From Euptelea pleiosperma (lineage: Eukaryota; Streptophyta; Magnoliopsida; Ranunculales; Eupteleaceae), in assembly GCA_035048495.1 (NCBI GenBank), contig CM068549.1, positions 20,555,103-20,619,102 on the forward strand: DNA of 64,000 bases. Reading direction: 5' to 3'. Of this stretch, positions 13,364-25,700 are shown piece after piece (position 1 is the stretch's first letter; each line of letters opens with the position of its first letter). The position numbers and the translations under genes were made by a program. Under the pieces are notes generated by a model. It saw nothing but the letters and a program-made list of their open reading frames with translations, was not told the origin of the DNA and did not search any database.

Positions 13364-13375
13364 TGGTATCAGAGC
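13364..13375 (+). other. TE1 primer binding site 1 (initiator tRNA-Met)
   Basis: TGGTATCAGAGC lies three bases after the LTR end. It is complementary to the 3' end of plant initiator tRNA-Met, the usual primer for minus-strand synthesis in plant Ty1/copia and many Ty3/gypsy elements. Confidence 0.95.
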
Positions 13376-14170
13376 TTAGGCTTCAGACACCTAGGGATTT
13401 GTGTGTAATAGGTCTATGCATAATTGAGTTGTGTATGATAGAATGGTATTAGAGCACAGTCAGTAGATTACCCTAGTGACCCGTGTAATGGAGACCATTA
13501 AAGGATCTGGTTAATTTGTCTATTCTTGTTATGGAGACCGTTACCTTTTAGTATATATATTAGAGACACTTAGAAATACTATAATCTAGAGCACTCTGAT
13601 TGTTTGTAATACTTATAAATAGTGATTGTATACTATTGTTTGTTAGTATATTATTATAATACTTGATTTTATATTATGCTTGACTATGTCGCAAACCTGA
13701 CACTGCCACACCTTTTCAAAGAGATCGTGACAGAATGGTATGTTGACAGAATTATATCCTCAGATGATCTTAATTGGACAGTCTGACTATTTTGACTAGT
13801 AAACCAATTGACTAGCATGACCAATTTGACTGGAAGATAGATTGATTAGTTTTACCAGCTGATTAGGTCGATTAGATTGATCAAGTTTACCAGTTTGACT
13901 AAGGTTGACTATATTGACTAGTTTGACCAGCATAGTTATGTTGACTAGACGTAGATGACTAATTTGCCTGGATTGGACTTGATTGGTGTAGATGACCAGT
14001 TTGGCTAGGTTTACTATATTGATTAAGTTGGCTAATCTGACTGTGTGTAGCTATAAAGTTTGTCAACCAATCTAACTAGGCTTGGCTAAAATGATTAGTT
14101 GACTAATCAGATGTTACAGACTCGGTTGAGAATTTCTTTAAGGGGGTTCGAATTTCGGGGACGAAATTTT

Positions 14171-14187
14171 CTTTAAGGGGGGTAGAT
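14171..14187 (+). other. TE1 polypurine tract 1
   Basis: A purine run AAGGGGGG (14175-14182) followed by TAGAT abuts the TG start of LTR 2. It would prime plus-strand synthesis. A near copy of the block occurs 35 bp upstream at 14134-14146. Confidence 0.85.
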
Positions 14188-15524
14188 TGTAATACCCCGA
14201 ACTTTTGTTCTAGGGTATTATGGTAAATTCACCTAATAATGAAAACCTGAAACTTTTTCAGACTCTTATTATTGTTTTTATTGTTTAATATCATGTATGA
14301 GTATGTGTATTTAATTTGGATTCGTTCTGACAACTTTGAAAAACCTACTATTTTTGAAACCTGCTCTTTAGGGCTAAATTCTTGCTAAAAATAATGAACC
14401 ATAATTTGCAGGGGACTTTTTCTTTCCCCAGCTAACATTCCAAAACTTTTATAAAAAAATTATTTTGTGGGCCCGAGACACCAAAAATATTCCTATTTTA
14501 TCCTTACCAACTTACCTGTGAAATTTGAAACCTTTCTTGAGACATGAAAACCCTAGCGGGAGATTTTGGGAGATTTTGACAAAAATAGTATTTTTATAAT
14601 TTTTGAACTTCCTACCACTCGCATATTTTTCAAAAATAATATTTAATTATATTTTATTTATTTAATAGGAGCGTGGGACCCGCAAATCACTTTCGGGTCA
14701 TTCCAATGTCACTTGACACTTTTCCGGTGCTTTGAACGTTTTTTTTTATTTTTATGTATTTAGACTACTTTTTTATGATTTGTGTGTATAACATGTGTCA
14801 ATACCTTATTGTATGGACTTTTAAATTATATAATATAGTTTGGTTGAATTAATTTATAATTATTTGTATTATGATTGTTGGGTGGGGCCGTATGGCCGAT
14901 TTAGAAGTCTTTTGGGATTAATAATATTCTTAAATGAAGCCTATTGATGTATATGGGCCTTGGGCCCATTCCTAACCCATTAATAGTGTAAAATATAAGT
15001 TTTTGAGAGTTGAAAAAGTCATCCCTTTGCTAGTTACGAATTTCAACAAAATAGAAACCCTAATCCTTTCCTAAACCTATTTGTTAAAAACCCTAAAGCT
15101 TTAGAAGCTTTCACAAAACCCAACTTTATTGAAGAAAAGAGAAAGCTCCATTAAACCTTCATTCGGGGACCGATCGCACTCGAGCAAGAAGGGAGAATTG
15201 ACGGGGACTCCGATTTGAAGAACATACTCCGAGGAGAGGACGATCCGACGACTTTCAAATTTGAAGAAACTTTTGATTTTCATTAAAGTTTAAGAAACCT
15301 TGAGGTAAGTGCGCTTGATCCATCCTATACTTGTTTTTCTTCAAGATTTTGTTTCTCTTTCATTAGATAATGGTTGATACTCATTATAAATTAATTTCAA
15401 CAATATTTATTTTATTCTTATTGGGTTGATCTTTATTTTGGGCCACCATGATGGGTTGGGCCATCGTCTATTTTGTACCTATAACGGATGATTATGTTCT
15501 TTATCATTTTTGTTGTATTTTCAT

Positions 15525-16595
15525 AATTAAAATATTTTTATAATTATTTTTTCTAAATACCTCTGTGAATCTATTTTTCAAAACCGTTTAGTTTATATTT
15601 TTCTGATTTTTATTGATTAAGTTATGATTTTTTTAAGTTGTGTGACTTTACCAAAAAACCCAGAATTTCAGATTTTACACTGTCCGATTCACTTAGGATT
15701 TCGATCTATATTTTTAATCTAAATATTTTTCTAATTATTTTTCACAGATACCTCTATCAATCTAGTTTCTAGAACCTTTAAGTTTATATTTTTCTGATTT
15801 GTATTGATTAAGTTATGATTTTTCAAATATGCTGGACTTTTCTGTAAAGCACAGAATTTCAGATTTTACACGGTCCACTTTACCTGAGATTTCGATCTAT
15901 AGTTTTAATCTAAATATTTTTCTAAGTATTTTTAACAGATACCTCTATCAATCTAGTTTCTATAACCTTTGAGTTTATATTTTTCTCATCTGTATTGATT
16001 AAGTTATGATTTTTCAAACGTACTGGACTTTTCTGTAAAACCCAGAATTTTAGATTTTACACGGTCCATTTTACTTGAGATTTCGATCTATATTTTTAAT
16101 CTAAATATTTTTCTAATTATTTTTCACCGATACCTCTATCAATCTAGTTTCTAGAACCTTTGAGTTTGTATTTTTCTGATTTATATTGATTAAGTTATGA
16201 TTTTTCAAACGTGCTGGACTTTTCTATAAAACTCAGAATTTCAGATTTTATACGGTCCACTTCACTTGGGATTTCGATCTATATTTTTAATCCAAATATT
16301 TTTTTAATTATTTTTCATAGATACTTTTATGAATTTAGTTTTCAAATTAATTGAGTTTGTATTTTTCTAATAATTATTTATTTAGTTATAACTTTTACAA
16401 TGTGCGGGACTTTTCTGTATCCCAGATTCTGTCTGGCCCAATTAATTAAGATTTTTGACCTATATTTTGAATCCGAATATTTTTCTATTTATTTTTTCTA
16501 AAATCTCTATAAATCTAGTTTTTAAATCCATTGAGTTTATATTTTTCTAATTCATATTTATTTAGTTATGATTTTTATAATGCAGTATATTTTTT
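15525..16595 (+). repeat. Tandem ~191-bp repeats inside TE1 LTR 2
   Basis: The same AT-rich repeat array as in LTR 1, displaced by 4690 bp. No sequence difference from LTR 1 was noticed. Confidence 0.9.
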
Positions 16596-16680
16596 TTGTA
16601 AAAAACCTATTAATTGTTCATGGTTCGGTCATGATTATTAACTATTAAGGTTTTAACCTTGTTGTTTGACTAAACCCTAG

Positions 16681-17132
16681 ATGGTTTGACCTATACCTGT
16701 ATGCATGGGGATCCCACCCATGTGTCTTGGATCTCTCATAGGGTTCGGCCAAGTGTCTTGGATCCCTCTTTAGGGTTCGACCTTGTGTCATGGATCCCTC
16801 ATAGAGTTCGGCCATGGCGTGTTGGATTCTCTTACGATTTTCACTTATATTATTTATCGATGTTGATTGTGATATTTGGTCATGTCTTATTGACTATTAT
16901 ACCTAGATGGTTCGACCTATACTTGTATGCATGGGGATCCCACCCATGTGTCTTGGATCCCTCATAGGGTTCGGCCAAGTGTCTTGGATCCCTCTTTAGG
17001 GTTCGACCTTGTGTCATGGATCCCTCATAGGGTTCGGCCATGGTGTGTTGGATTGTCTTGTGATTTCCGCTTATATTATTCATCCGTGTTGATCGTGACC
17101 TTCGGTGATTGTTACATGTTATTCATGGTTAA
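16681..17132 (+). repeat. 226-bp direct duplication, LTR 2
   Basis: The counterpart of the LTR 1 duplication, with copies starting at 16681 and 16907. Confidence 0.88.
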
Positions 17133-18053
17133 CCCTAATTCGTTCCCATATTATTACTCTTAATGATCATTGGTTCATTTTATATTTTTATTTAAATGTT
17201 AAATACATGTGTGCTTATGTCATGTAACCCTAGTACATCTTGTTGTCATACCATGATCATCACGTCATTTCATATAAGGGGTGCATAAGGGAACGGGGTT
17301 GAAGTATATTATATACGTTTATATTGGTTTTATCAATTAATCAGGGTTCGGTACCCTAGGGTGAAAGTCCCCAGACGTTATTATATCCTGCAGATGGGTC
17401 GATGAGACCGCTCCCAGTGCGGGAAGGAGATGGAGACCCTATGTGGTTATGGGTACTAGTTGCATTTGCATCCCGTACTTACTCATCTGCATTCATCCTC
17501 ATATTCATGCCATCTTTATTATACGATTGAGATGCATACCTTGATTAAAAAAACTTGTATAGTATGATATCATACCATGCACACTGTTGTATTACTGGGC
17601 CTCGGCTCACGGTGCTACACCGATACCATTTTCAGATTTTGAGGAGTCGAGTACGTGAGATGAGACGAAAGACTCCGGTGCATTCGAGGAGATCGGCGAG
17701 GATTTGGGAGTCGATCCCACACTTTAAAAAGTTGTATTTGATTATTTTATAACATTATTTATTTATTTTCACGGGCATGTAAGCCTTTGATTGAGAGCAT
17801 GTTCTCACTTCCATCTCTTCACATTTAGTTGATTGATTGAATTATTTGAATTATAAATTATTTAAATTATTTGTTTCCTACATACATCTATTCTTCTTTT
17901 TTTTCTTAGTGGGTTTTCGAATGAACCTTAGTAGTCTAATTGACCTAATTGGACCACTAGGGGACATTCATGGATCACCTCTGGGTTCGGGTACGGGTCG
18001 ATCCATGGATTTTCGGGTCGTATCTGGGTATCCGGATTCGGGGCGTGACAGAG

Positions 18054-18065
18054 TGGTATCAGAGC
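18054..18065 (+). other. TE1 primer binding site 2 (initiator tRNA-Met)
   Basis: TGGTATCAGAGC three bases after LTR 2, identical to the first copy. Confidence 0.95.
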
Positions 18066-18860
18066 TTAGGCTTCAGACACCTAGGGATTTGTGTGTAATA
18101 GGTCTATGCATAATTGAGTTGTGTATGATAGAATGGTATTAGAGCACAGTCAGTAGATTACCCTAGTGACCCGTGTAATGGAGACCATTAAAGGATCTGG
18201 TTAATTTGTCTATTCTTGTTATGGAGACCGTTACCTTTTAGTATATATATTAGAGACACTTAGAAATACTATAATCTAGAGCACTCTGATTGTTTGTAAT
18301 ACTTATAAATAGTGATTGTATACTATTGTTTGTTAGTATATTATTATAATACTTGATTTTATATTATGCTTGACTATGTCGCAAACCTGACACTGCCACA
18401 CCTTTTCAAAGAGATCGTGACAGAATGGTATGTTGACAGAATTATATCCTCAGATGATCTTAATTGGACAGTCTGACTATTTTGACTAGTAAACCAATTG
18501 ACTAGCATGACCAATTTGACTGGAAGATAGATTGATTAGTTTTACCAGCTGATTAGGTCGATTAGATTGATCAAGTTTACCAGTTTGACTAAGGTTGACT
18601 ATATTGACTAGTTTGACCAGCATAGTTATGTTGACTAGACGTAGATGACTAATTTGCCTGGATTGGACTTGATTGGTGTAGATGACCAGTTTGGCTAGGT
18701 TTACTATATTGATTAAGTTGGCTAATCTGACTGTGTGTAGCTATAAAGTTTGTCAACCAATCTAACTAGGCTTGGCTAAAATGATTAGTTGACTAATCAG
18801 ATGTTACAGACTCGGTTGAGAATTTCTTTAAGGGGGTTCGAATTTCGGGGACGAAATTTT

Positions 18861-18877
18861 CTTTAAGGGGGGTAGAT
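18861..18877 (+). other. TE1 polypurine tract 2
   Basis: The AAGGGGGG core directly before LTR 3, identical to the tract before LTR 2. Confidence 0.85.
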
Positions 18878-21800
18878 TGTAATACCCCGAACTTTTGTTC
18901 TAGGGTATTATGGTAAATTCACCTAATAATGAAAACCTGAAACTTTTTCAGACTCTTATTATTGTTTTTATTGTTTAATATCATGTATGAGTATGTGTAT
19001 TTAATTTGGATTCGTTCTGACAACTTTGAAAAACCTACTATTTTTGAAACCTGCTCTTTAGGGCTAAATTCTTGCTAAAAATAATGAACCATAATTTGCA
19101 GGGGACTTTTTCTTTCCCCAGCTAACATTCCAAAACTTTTATAAAAAAATTATTTTGTGGGCCCGAGACACCAAAAATATTCCTATTTTATCCTTACCAA
19201 CTTACCTGTGAAATTTGAAACCTTTCTTGAGACATGAAAACCCTAGCGGGAGATTTTGGGAGATTTTGACAAAAATAGTATTTTTATAATTTTTGAACTT
19301 CCTACCACTCGCATATTTTTCAAAAATAATATTTAATTATATTTTATTTATTTAATAGGAGCGTGGGACCCGCAAATCACTTTCGGGTCATTCCAATGTC
19401 ACTTGACACTTTTCCGGTGCTTTGAACGTTTTTTTTTATTTTTATGTATTTAGACTACTTTTTTATGATTTGTGTGTATAACATGTGTCAATACCTTATT
19501 GTATGGACTTTTAAATTATATAATATAGTTTGGTTGAATTAATTTATAATTATTTGTATTATGATTGTTGGGTGGGGCCGTATGGCCGATTTAGAAGTCT
19601 TTTGGGATTAATAATATTCTTAAATGAAGCCTATTGATGTATATGGGCCTTGGGCCCATTCCTAACCCATTAATAGTGTAAAATATAAGTTTTTGAGAGT
19701 TGAAAAAGTCATCCCTTTGCTAGTTACGAATTTCAACAAAATAGAAACCCTAATCCTTTCCTAAACCTATTTGTTAAAAACCCTAAAGCTTTAGAAGCTT
19801 TCACAAAACCCAACTTTATTGAAGAAAAGAGAAAGCTCCATTAAACCTTCATTCGGGGACCGATCGCACTCGAGCAAGAAGGGAGAATTGACGGGGACTC
19901 CGATTTGAAGAACATACTCCGAGGAGAGGACGATCCGACGACTTTCAAATTTGAAGAAACTTTTGATTTTCATTAAAGTTTAAGAAACCTTGAGGTAAGT
20001 GCGCTTGATCCATCCTATACTTGTTTTTCTTCAAGATTTTGTTTCTCTTTCATTAGATAATGGTTGATACTCATTATAAATTAATTTCAACAATATTTAT
20101 TTTATTCTTATTGGGTTGATCTTTATTTTGGGCCACCATGATGGGTTGGGCCATCGTCTATTTTGTACCTATAACGGATGATTATGTTCTTTATCATTTT
20201 TGTTGTATTTTCATAATTAAAATATTTTTATAATTATTTTTTCTAAATACCTCTGTGAATCTATTTTTCAAAACCGTTTAGTTTATATTTTTCTGATTTT
20301 TATTGATTAAGTTATGATTTTTTTAAGTTGTGTGACTTTACCAAAAAACCCAGAATTTCAGATTTTACACTGTCCGATTCACTTAGAATTTCGATCTATA
20401 TTTTTAATCTAAATATTTTTCTAATTATTTTTCACAGATACCTCTATCAATCTAGTTTCTAGAACCTTTAAGTTTATATTTTTCTGATTTGTATTGATTA
20501 AGTTATGATTTTTCAAATATGCTGGACTTTTCTGTAAAGCACAGAATTTTAGATTTTACACGGTCCACTTTACCTGAGATTTCGATCTATAGTTTTAATC
20601 TAAATATTTTTCTAAGTATTTTTAACAGATACCTCTATCAATCTAGTTTCTATAACCTTTGAGTTTATATTTTTCTCATCTGTATTGATTAAGTTATGAT
20701 TTTTCAAACGTACTGGACTTTTCTGTAAAACCCAGAATTTTAGATTTTACACGGTCCATTTTACTTGAGATTTCGATTTATATTTTTAATCTAAATATTT
20801 TTCTAATTATTTTTCACCGATACCTCTATCAATCTAGTTTCTAGAACCTTTGAGTTTGTATTTTTCTGATTTATATTGATTAAGTTATGATTTTTCAAAC
20901 GTGCTGGACTTTTCTATAAAACTCAGAATTTCAGATTTTATACGGTCCACTTCACTTGGGATTTCGATCTATATTTTTAATCCAAATATTTTTTTAATTA
21001 TTTTTCATAGATACTTTTATGAATTTAGTTTTCAAATTAATTGAGTTTGTATTTTTCTAATAATTATTTATTTAGTTATAACTTTTACAATGTGCGGGAC
21101 TTTTCTGTATCCCAGATTCTGTCTGGCCCAATTAATTAAGATTTTTGACCTATATTTTGAATCCGAATATTTTTCTATTTATTTTTTCTAAAATCTCTAT
21201 AAATCTAGTTTTTAAATCCATTGAGTTTATATTTTTCTAATTCATATTTATTTAGTTATGATTTTTATAATGCAGTATATTTTTTTTGTAAAAAACCTAT
21301 TAATTGTTCATGGTTCGGTCATGATTATTAACTATTAAGGTTTTAACCTTGTTGTTTGACTAAACCCTAGATGGTTTGACCTATACCTGTATGCATGGGG
21401 ATCCCACCCATGTGTCTTGGATCTCTCATAGGGTTCGGCCAAGTGTCTTGAATCCCTCTTTAGGGTTCGACCTTGTGTCATGGATCCCTCATAGAGTTCG
21501 GCCATGGCGTGTTGGATTCTCTTACGATTTTCACTTATATTATTTATCGATGTTGATTGTGATATTTGGTCATGTCTTATTGACTATTATACCTAGATGG
21601 TTCGACCTATACTTGTATGCATGGGGATCCCACCCATGTGTCTTGGATCCCTCATAGGGTTCGGCCAAGTGTCTTGGATCCCTCTTTAGGGTTCGACCTT
21701 GTGTCATGGATCCCTCATAGGGTTCGGCCATGGTGTGTTGGATTGTCTTGTGATTTCCGCTTATATTATTCATCCGTGTTGATCGTGACCTTCGGTGATT

Positions 21801-22740
21801 GTTACATGTTATTCATGGTTAACCCTAATTCGTTCCCATATTATTACTCTTAATGATCATTGGTTCATTTTATATTTTTATTTAAATGTTAAATACATGT
21901 GTGCTTATGTCATGTAACCCTAGTACATCTTGTTGTCATACCATGATCATCACGTCATTTCATATAAGGGGTGCATAAGGGAACGGGGTTGAAGTATATT
22001 ATATACGTTTATATTGGTTTTATCAATTAATCAGGGTTCGGTACCCTAGGGTGAAAGTCCCCAGACGTTATTATATCCTGCAGATGGGTCGATGAGACCG
22101 CTCCCAGTGCGGGAAGGAGATGGAGACCCTATGTGGTTATGGGTAATAGTTGCATTTGCATCCCGTACTTACTCATCTGCATTCATCCTCATATTCATGC
22201 CATCTTTATTATACGATTGAGATGCATACCTTGATTAAAAAAACTTGTATAGTATGATATCATACCATGCACACTGTTGTATTACTGGGCCTCGGCTCAC
22301 GGTGCTACACCGATACCATTTTCAGATTTTGAGGAGTCGAGTACGTGAGATGAGACGAAAGACTCCGGTGCATTCGAGGAGATCGGCGAGGATTTGGGAG
22401 TCGATCCCACACTTTAAAAAGTTGTATTTGATTATTTTATAACATTATTTATTTATTTTCACGGGCATGTAAGCCTTTGATTGAGAGCATGTTCTCACTT
22501 CCATCTCTTCACATTTAGTTGATTGATTGAATTATTTGAATTATAAATTATTTAAATTATTTGTTTCCTACATACATCTATTCTTCTTTTTTTTCTTAGT
22601 GGGTTTTCGAATGAACCTTAGTAGTCTAATTGACCTAATTAGACCACTAGGGGACATTCATGGATCACCTCTGGGTTCGGGTACGGGTCGATCCATGGAT
22701 TTTCGGGTCGTATCTGGGTATCCGGATTCGGGGCGTGACA
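18878..22740 (+). repeat. TE1 LTR 3 (3' LTR)
   Basis: A 3863-bp LTR. By reading I found six substitutions relative to LTRs 1 and 2: 20387 (G to A), 20550 (C to T), 20778 (C to T), 21451 (G to A), 22146 (C to A) and 22641 (G to A). Five are C:G to T:A transitions, as expected from deamination of methylated cytosine. About 0.16% divergence implies a young insertion. Roughly 60,000 years follows if a commonly used plant LTR rate of 1.3e-8 per site per year applies. The ~191-bp repeats lie at about 20215-21285 and the 226-bp duplication at 21371-21822. Confidence 0.93.
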
Positions 22741-22745
22741 CAACA
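22741..22745. repeat. TE1 target site duplication, right copy (CAACA)
   Basis: Matches the left copy. The satellite continues with GGACCACGTAATTTG, exactly as at the empty sites 7194-7198 and 29502-29506. Confidence 0.95.
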
Positions 22746-25700
22746 GGACCACGTAATTTGACTCAATCTCTTCCATTACAATTGTTTAAACACATTTGAA
22801 GTCTTAGAACAAGATTTGGGACAGTCGAAACAAGTTTGCTCCATCCGTGCGTCAATGTCTCTAATTGGACTCAGTTTGTGTGTTACATTCCTAAGCCTAT
22901 AACTAGTGACTTGTTCTCAACCGGACCTCGTTATTTGACTCAATATCTTCTATTACAATTGTTTAAACACATTTGAAGTGTAGGAACAAGATTCGGGACT
23001 GTCGTAACAAGTTTGGCCCATCCGTGCGTCAATGACTCTAATTGGACTCAGTTTGTGCATTTTATTCCTAAGCTTATAACAAGTGAATTTTTCAGAACCG
23101 GACCACGTAATTGGACTCAATCTCTTCCATTATAATTGTTTAAACACATTTGAAGTCTTGGAACAAGATTTGGGACGGTCGAAACAAGTTTGCTCCATCC
23201 GTGCGTCAATGTCTCTAATTGGACTCAGTTTGTGTGTTACATTCCTATGGCTATAACTACTGACTTGTTCTCAACCGGACCTCGTAATTTGACTCTATAT
23301 CTTCTATTACAATTGTTTAAACACATTTGAAGTGTTGCAACAAGATTCGGGACAGTCGAAACAAGTTTGCTCCATTCGTGCGTCAATGACTCTAATTGGA
23401 CTTAGTTTGTGCGTTACATTCCGAAGTCTATAACTAGTGACTTGTTCTCGACCGGACCTCGTAATTTGACCCAATATCTTCTATAACAATTGTTTTAACA
23501 CATTTGAAGTGTTGGAACAAGATTCGGGACAGTCGAAACAAGTTTGCTTCATTCGTGCGTCAATGACTCTAATTGGACTTAGTTTAGGCGTTACATTCCG
23601 AAGTCTATAACTAGTGACTTGTTCACGACCGGACCTCATAATTTGACCTATTATCTTCTATAACAATTGTTTTAACACATTTGAAGTGTTGGAACAAGAT
23701 TCAGGACTGTCAAACAAGTTTGCCCCATCTGTGTGTCAATGACTCAAATTGGACTCAGTTTGTGCGTTACATTCCTAAGCTTATAACAAGTGATATTTTC
23801 GAAACCGAACCTGGTAATTTGACTCAATCTCTTCTATTACAATTGTTTAAACAGATTTGAAGTCTTGGAACAAGATTCGGGACGGTCGAAACAAGTTTGC
23901 TCCATCCGTGCGTCAATGTCTCTAATTGGACTCAGTTTGTGTGTTACATTCCTAAGCCTATAACTAGTGACTTGTTCTCAACCGGACCTCGTTATTTGAC
24001 TCAATATCTTCTATTATAATTTTTTAAACACATTTGAAGTGTAGGAACAAGATTCGGGACTGTCGGAACAAGTTTGCCCCATCCGTGCGTCAATGACTCT
24101 AACTGGACTTAGTTTGTGCGTTGCATTCCGAAGTCAATAACTAGTGACTTGTTCTCGACCAGACCTCGTAATTTGACCCAATATCTTCTATAACAATTAT
24201 TTTAACACATTTGAAGTGTTGGAACAAGATTCGGGACAGTCGAAACAAGTTTGCTCCATTCGTGCGTCAATGACTCTAATTGGACTTAGTTTGGGCGTTA
24301 CATTCCGAAGTCTATAACAAGTGACTTGTTCTCGACCGGACCTCATAATTTAACCTAATATCTTCTATAATAATTGTTTTAACACATTTGAAGTGTTGGA
24401 ACAAGATTCAGGACTGTCAAACAAAATTGCCCCATCCGTGCGTCAATGACTCTAATTGGACTCAGTTTGTGCGTTACATTCCGAAGCTTATAACAAGTGA
24501 CTTTTTCGCAACCGGATCTGGTAATTTGACTCAATCTCTTCAATTACAATTGTTTAAACACATTTGAAGTCTTGGAACAAGATTCGGGACGGTCGAAACA
24601 AGTTTGCTCCATCCGTGCGTCAATGTCTTTAATTGGACTCAGTTTGTGTGCTACATTCCTAAGCCTATAACTAGTGAGTTGTTCTCAACCGGACCTCGTA
24701 ATTTGAGCTAATATCTTCTATAACAATTGTTTTAACACATTTGAAGTTTTGGAACAAGATTCAGGACTGTCGAAACATGTTTGCCCCATCCGTGCGTCAA
24801 TGATTCAAATTGGACTCAGTTTGTGCGTTACATTCCTAAGCATATAACAAGTGATATTTTCACAACCGAACCTGGTAATTTGACTCAATCTCTTCTATTA
24901 CAATTGTTTAAACACATTTGAAGTCTTGGAACAAGATTTGGGACGGTCGAAACAAGTTTGCTCCATCTGTGCGTCAATGTCTCTAATTGGACTCAGTTTG
25001 TGTGTTACATTCCTAAGCCTATAACTAGTGACTTGTTCTCGACCAGACCTCGTAATTTGACCCAATATCTTCTATAACAATTGTTTTAACACATTTGAAG
25101 TGTTGGAACAAGATTCGGGACAGTCGAAACAAGTTTGCTCCATTCGTGCGTCAATGACTCTAATTGGACTTAGTTTGGGCGTTACATTCCGAAGTCTATA
25201 ACTAGTGACTTGTTCTCAACCGGACATCATAATTTGACCTAATATCTTCTATAACAATTTTTTTAACACATTTGAAGTGTTGGAACAAGATTCAAGACTG
25301 TCAAACAAGTTTGCCCCATCCGTGCGTCAATGACTCAAATTGGACTCAGTTTGTGCGTTACATTCCTAAGCTTATAACAAGTGATATTTTCACAACCGAA
25401 CCTGGTAATTTGACTCAATCTCTTCTATTACAATTGTTTAAACACATTTGAAGTCTTGGAACAAGATTCGGGACGGTCGAAACAAGTTTACTCCATCCGT
25501 GCGTCAATGTCTCTAATTGGACTCAGTTTGTGTGTTACATTCCTAAGCCTATAACTAGTGACTTGTTCTCAACCGGACCTCGTTATTTGACTCAATATCT
25601 TCTATTATAATTTTTTGAACACATTTGAAGTGTAGGAACAAGATTCGGGACTGTCGGAACAAGTTTGCCCCATCCGTGCGTCAATGACTCTAATTGGACT

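Larger units (their letters stand above)
13361..14187 (+). mobile_element. TE1 internal region 1 (non-coding)
   Basis: This 827-bp region lies between LTRs 1 and 2. It begins with the primer site. It then has an AT-rich stretch with two ATGGAGACC(A/G)TTA copies (13489 and 13541), followed by a degenerate TTGACTAG-type simple repeat from about 13740 to 14120. It ends with two copies of a TTCTTTAAGGGGG block. No ORF encodes a recognisable retrotransposon protein. The last bases before LTR 2 resemble the pol-end/PPT junction of Tekay/Del elements, so the region is probably the two ends of a former element joined after loss of gag-pol. Confidence 0.88.
14188..18050 (+). repeat. TE1 LTR 2 (middle LTR, shared)
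   Basis: A 3863-bp LTR that serves as the 3' LTR of the left unit and the 5' LTR of the right unit. By eye it is identical to LTR 1, including at the six sites where LTR 3 differs. A recombinant middle LTR is expected after unequal crossing-over. If it is one, the exchange lay upstream of LTR position 1510, before the first diagnostic difference. Internal promoter and repeats occur at the LTR 1 positions plus 4690. Confidence 0.93.
18051..18877 (+). mobile_element. TE1 internal region 2 (non-coding)
   Basis: The second 827-bp internal region, apparently identical to the first. That identity supports recent duplication of one element rather than insertion of two diverged ones. It has the same primer site, TTGACTAG-rich degenerate repeat and terminal purine tract, and no protein-coding potential. 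Confidence 0.9.
9498..22740 (+). mobile_element. TE1: tandem non-autonomous LTR retrotransposon (three LTRs, two internal regions)
   Basis: A 13243-bp element of the form LTR-internal-LTR-internal-LTR with a strict 4690-bp period, flanked by one 5-bp duplication. The LTRs start TGTAATACCCCG and end GGGGCGTGACA. Each internal region opens with an initiator tRNA-Met primer site and ends in a polypurine tract. These termini match the style of Tekay/Del-type chromoviruses (Ty3/gypsy) in plants. The internal regions are only 827 bp and encode no gag, protease, reverse transcriptase or integrase, so it is best called a LARD-like non-autonomous element. Unequal recombination between the LTRs of one inserted element (unit length 8553 bp) is the simplest origin. 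Confidence 0.93.

Noticed and set aside
11996..13452. Short ORFs in TE1 LTRs, such as 93, 78, 67, 65 and 101 codons
   Set aside because: Produced by the 226-bp duplication and subrepeats or by chance. No recognised domain, and they overlap on opposite strands.
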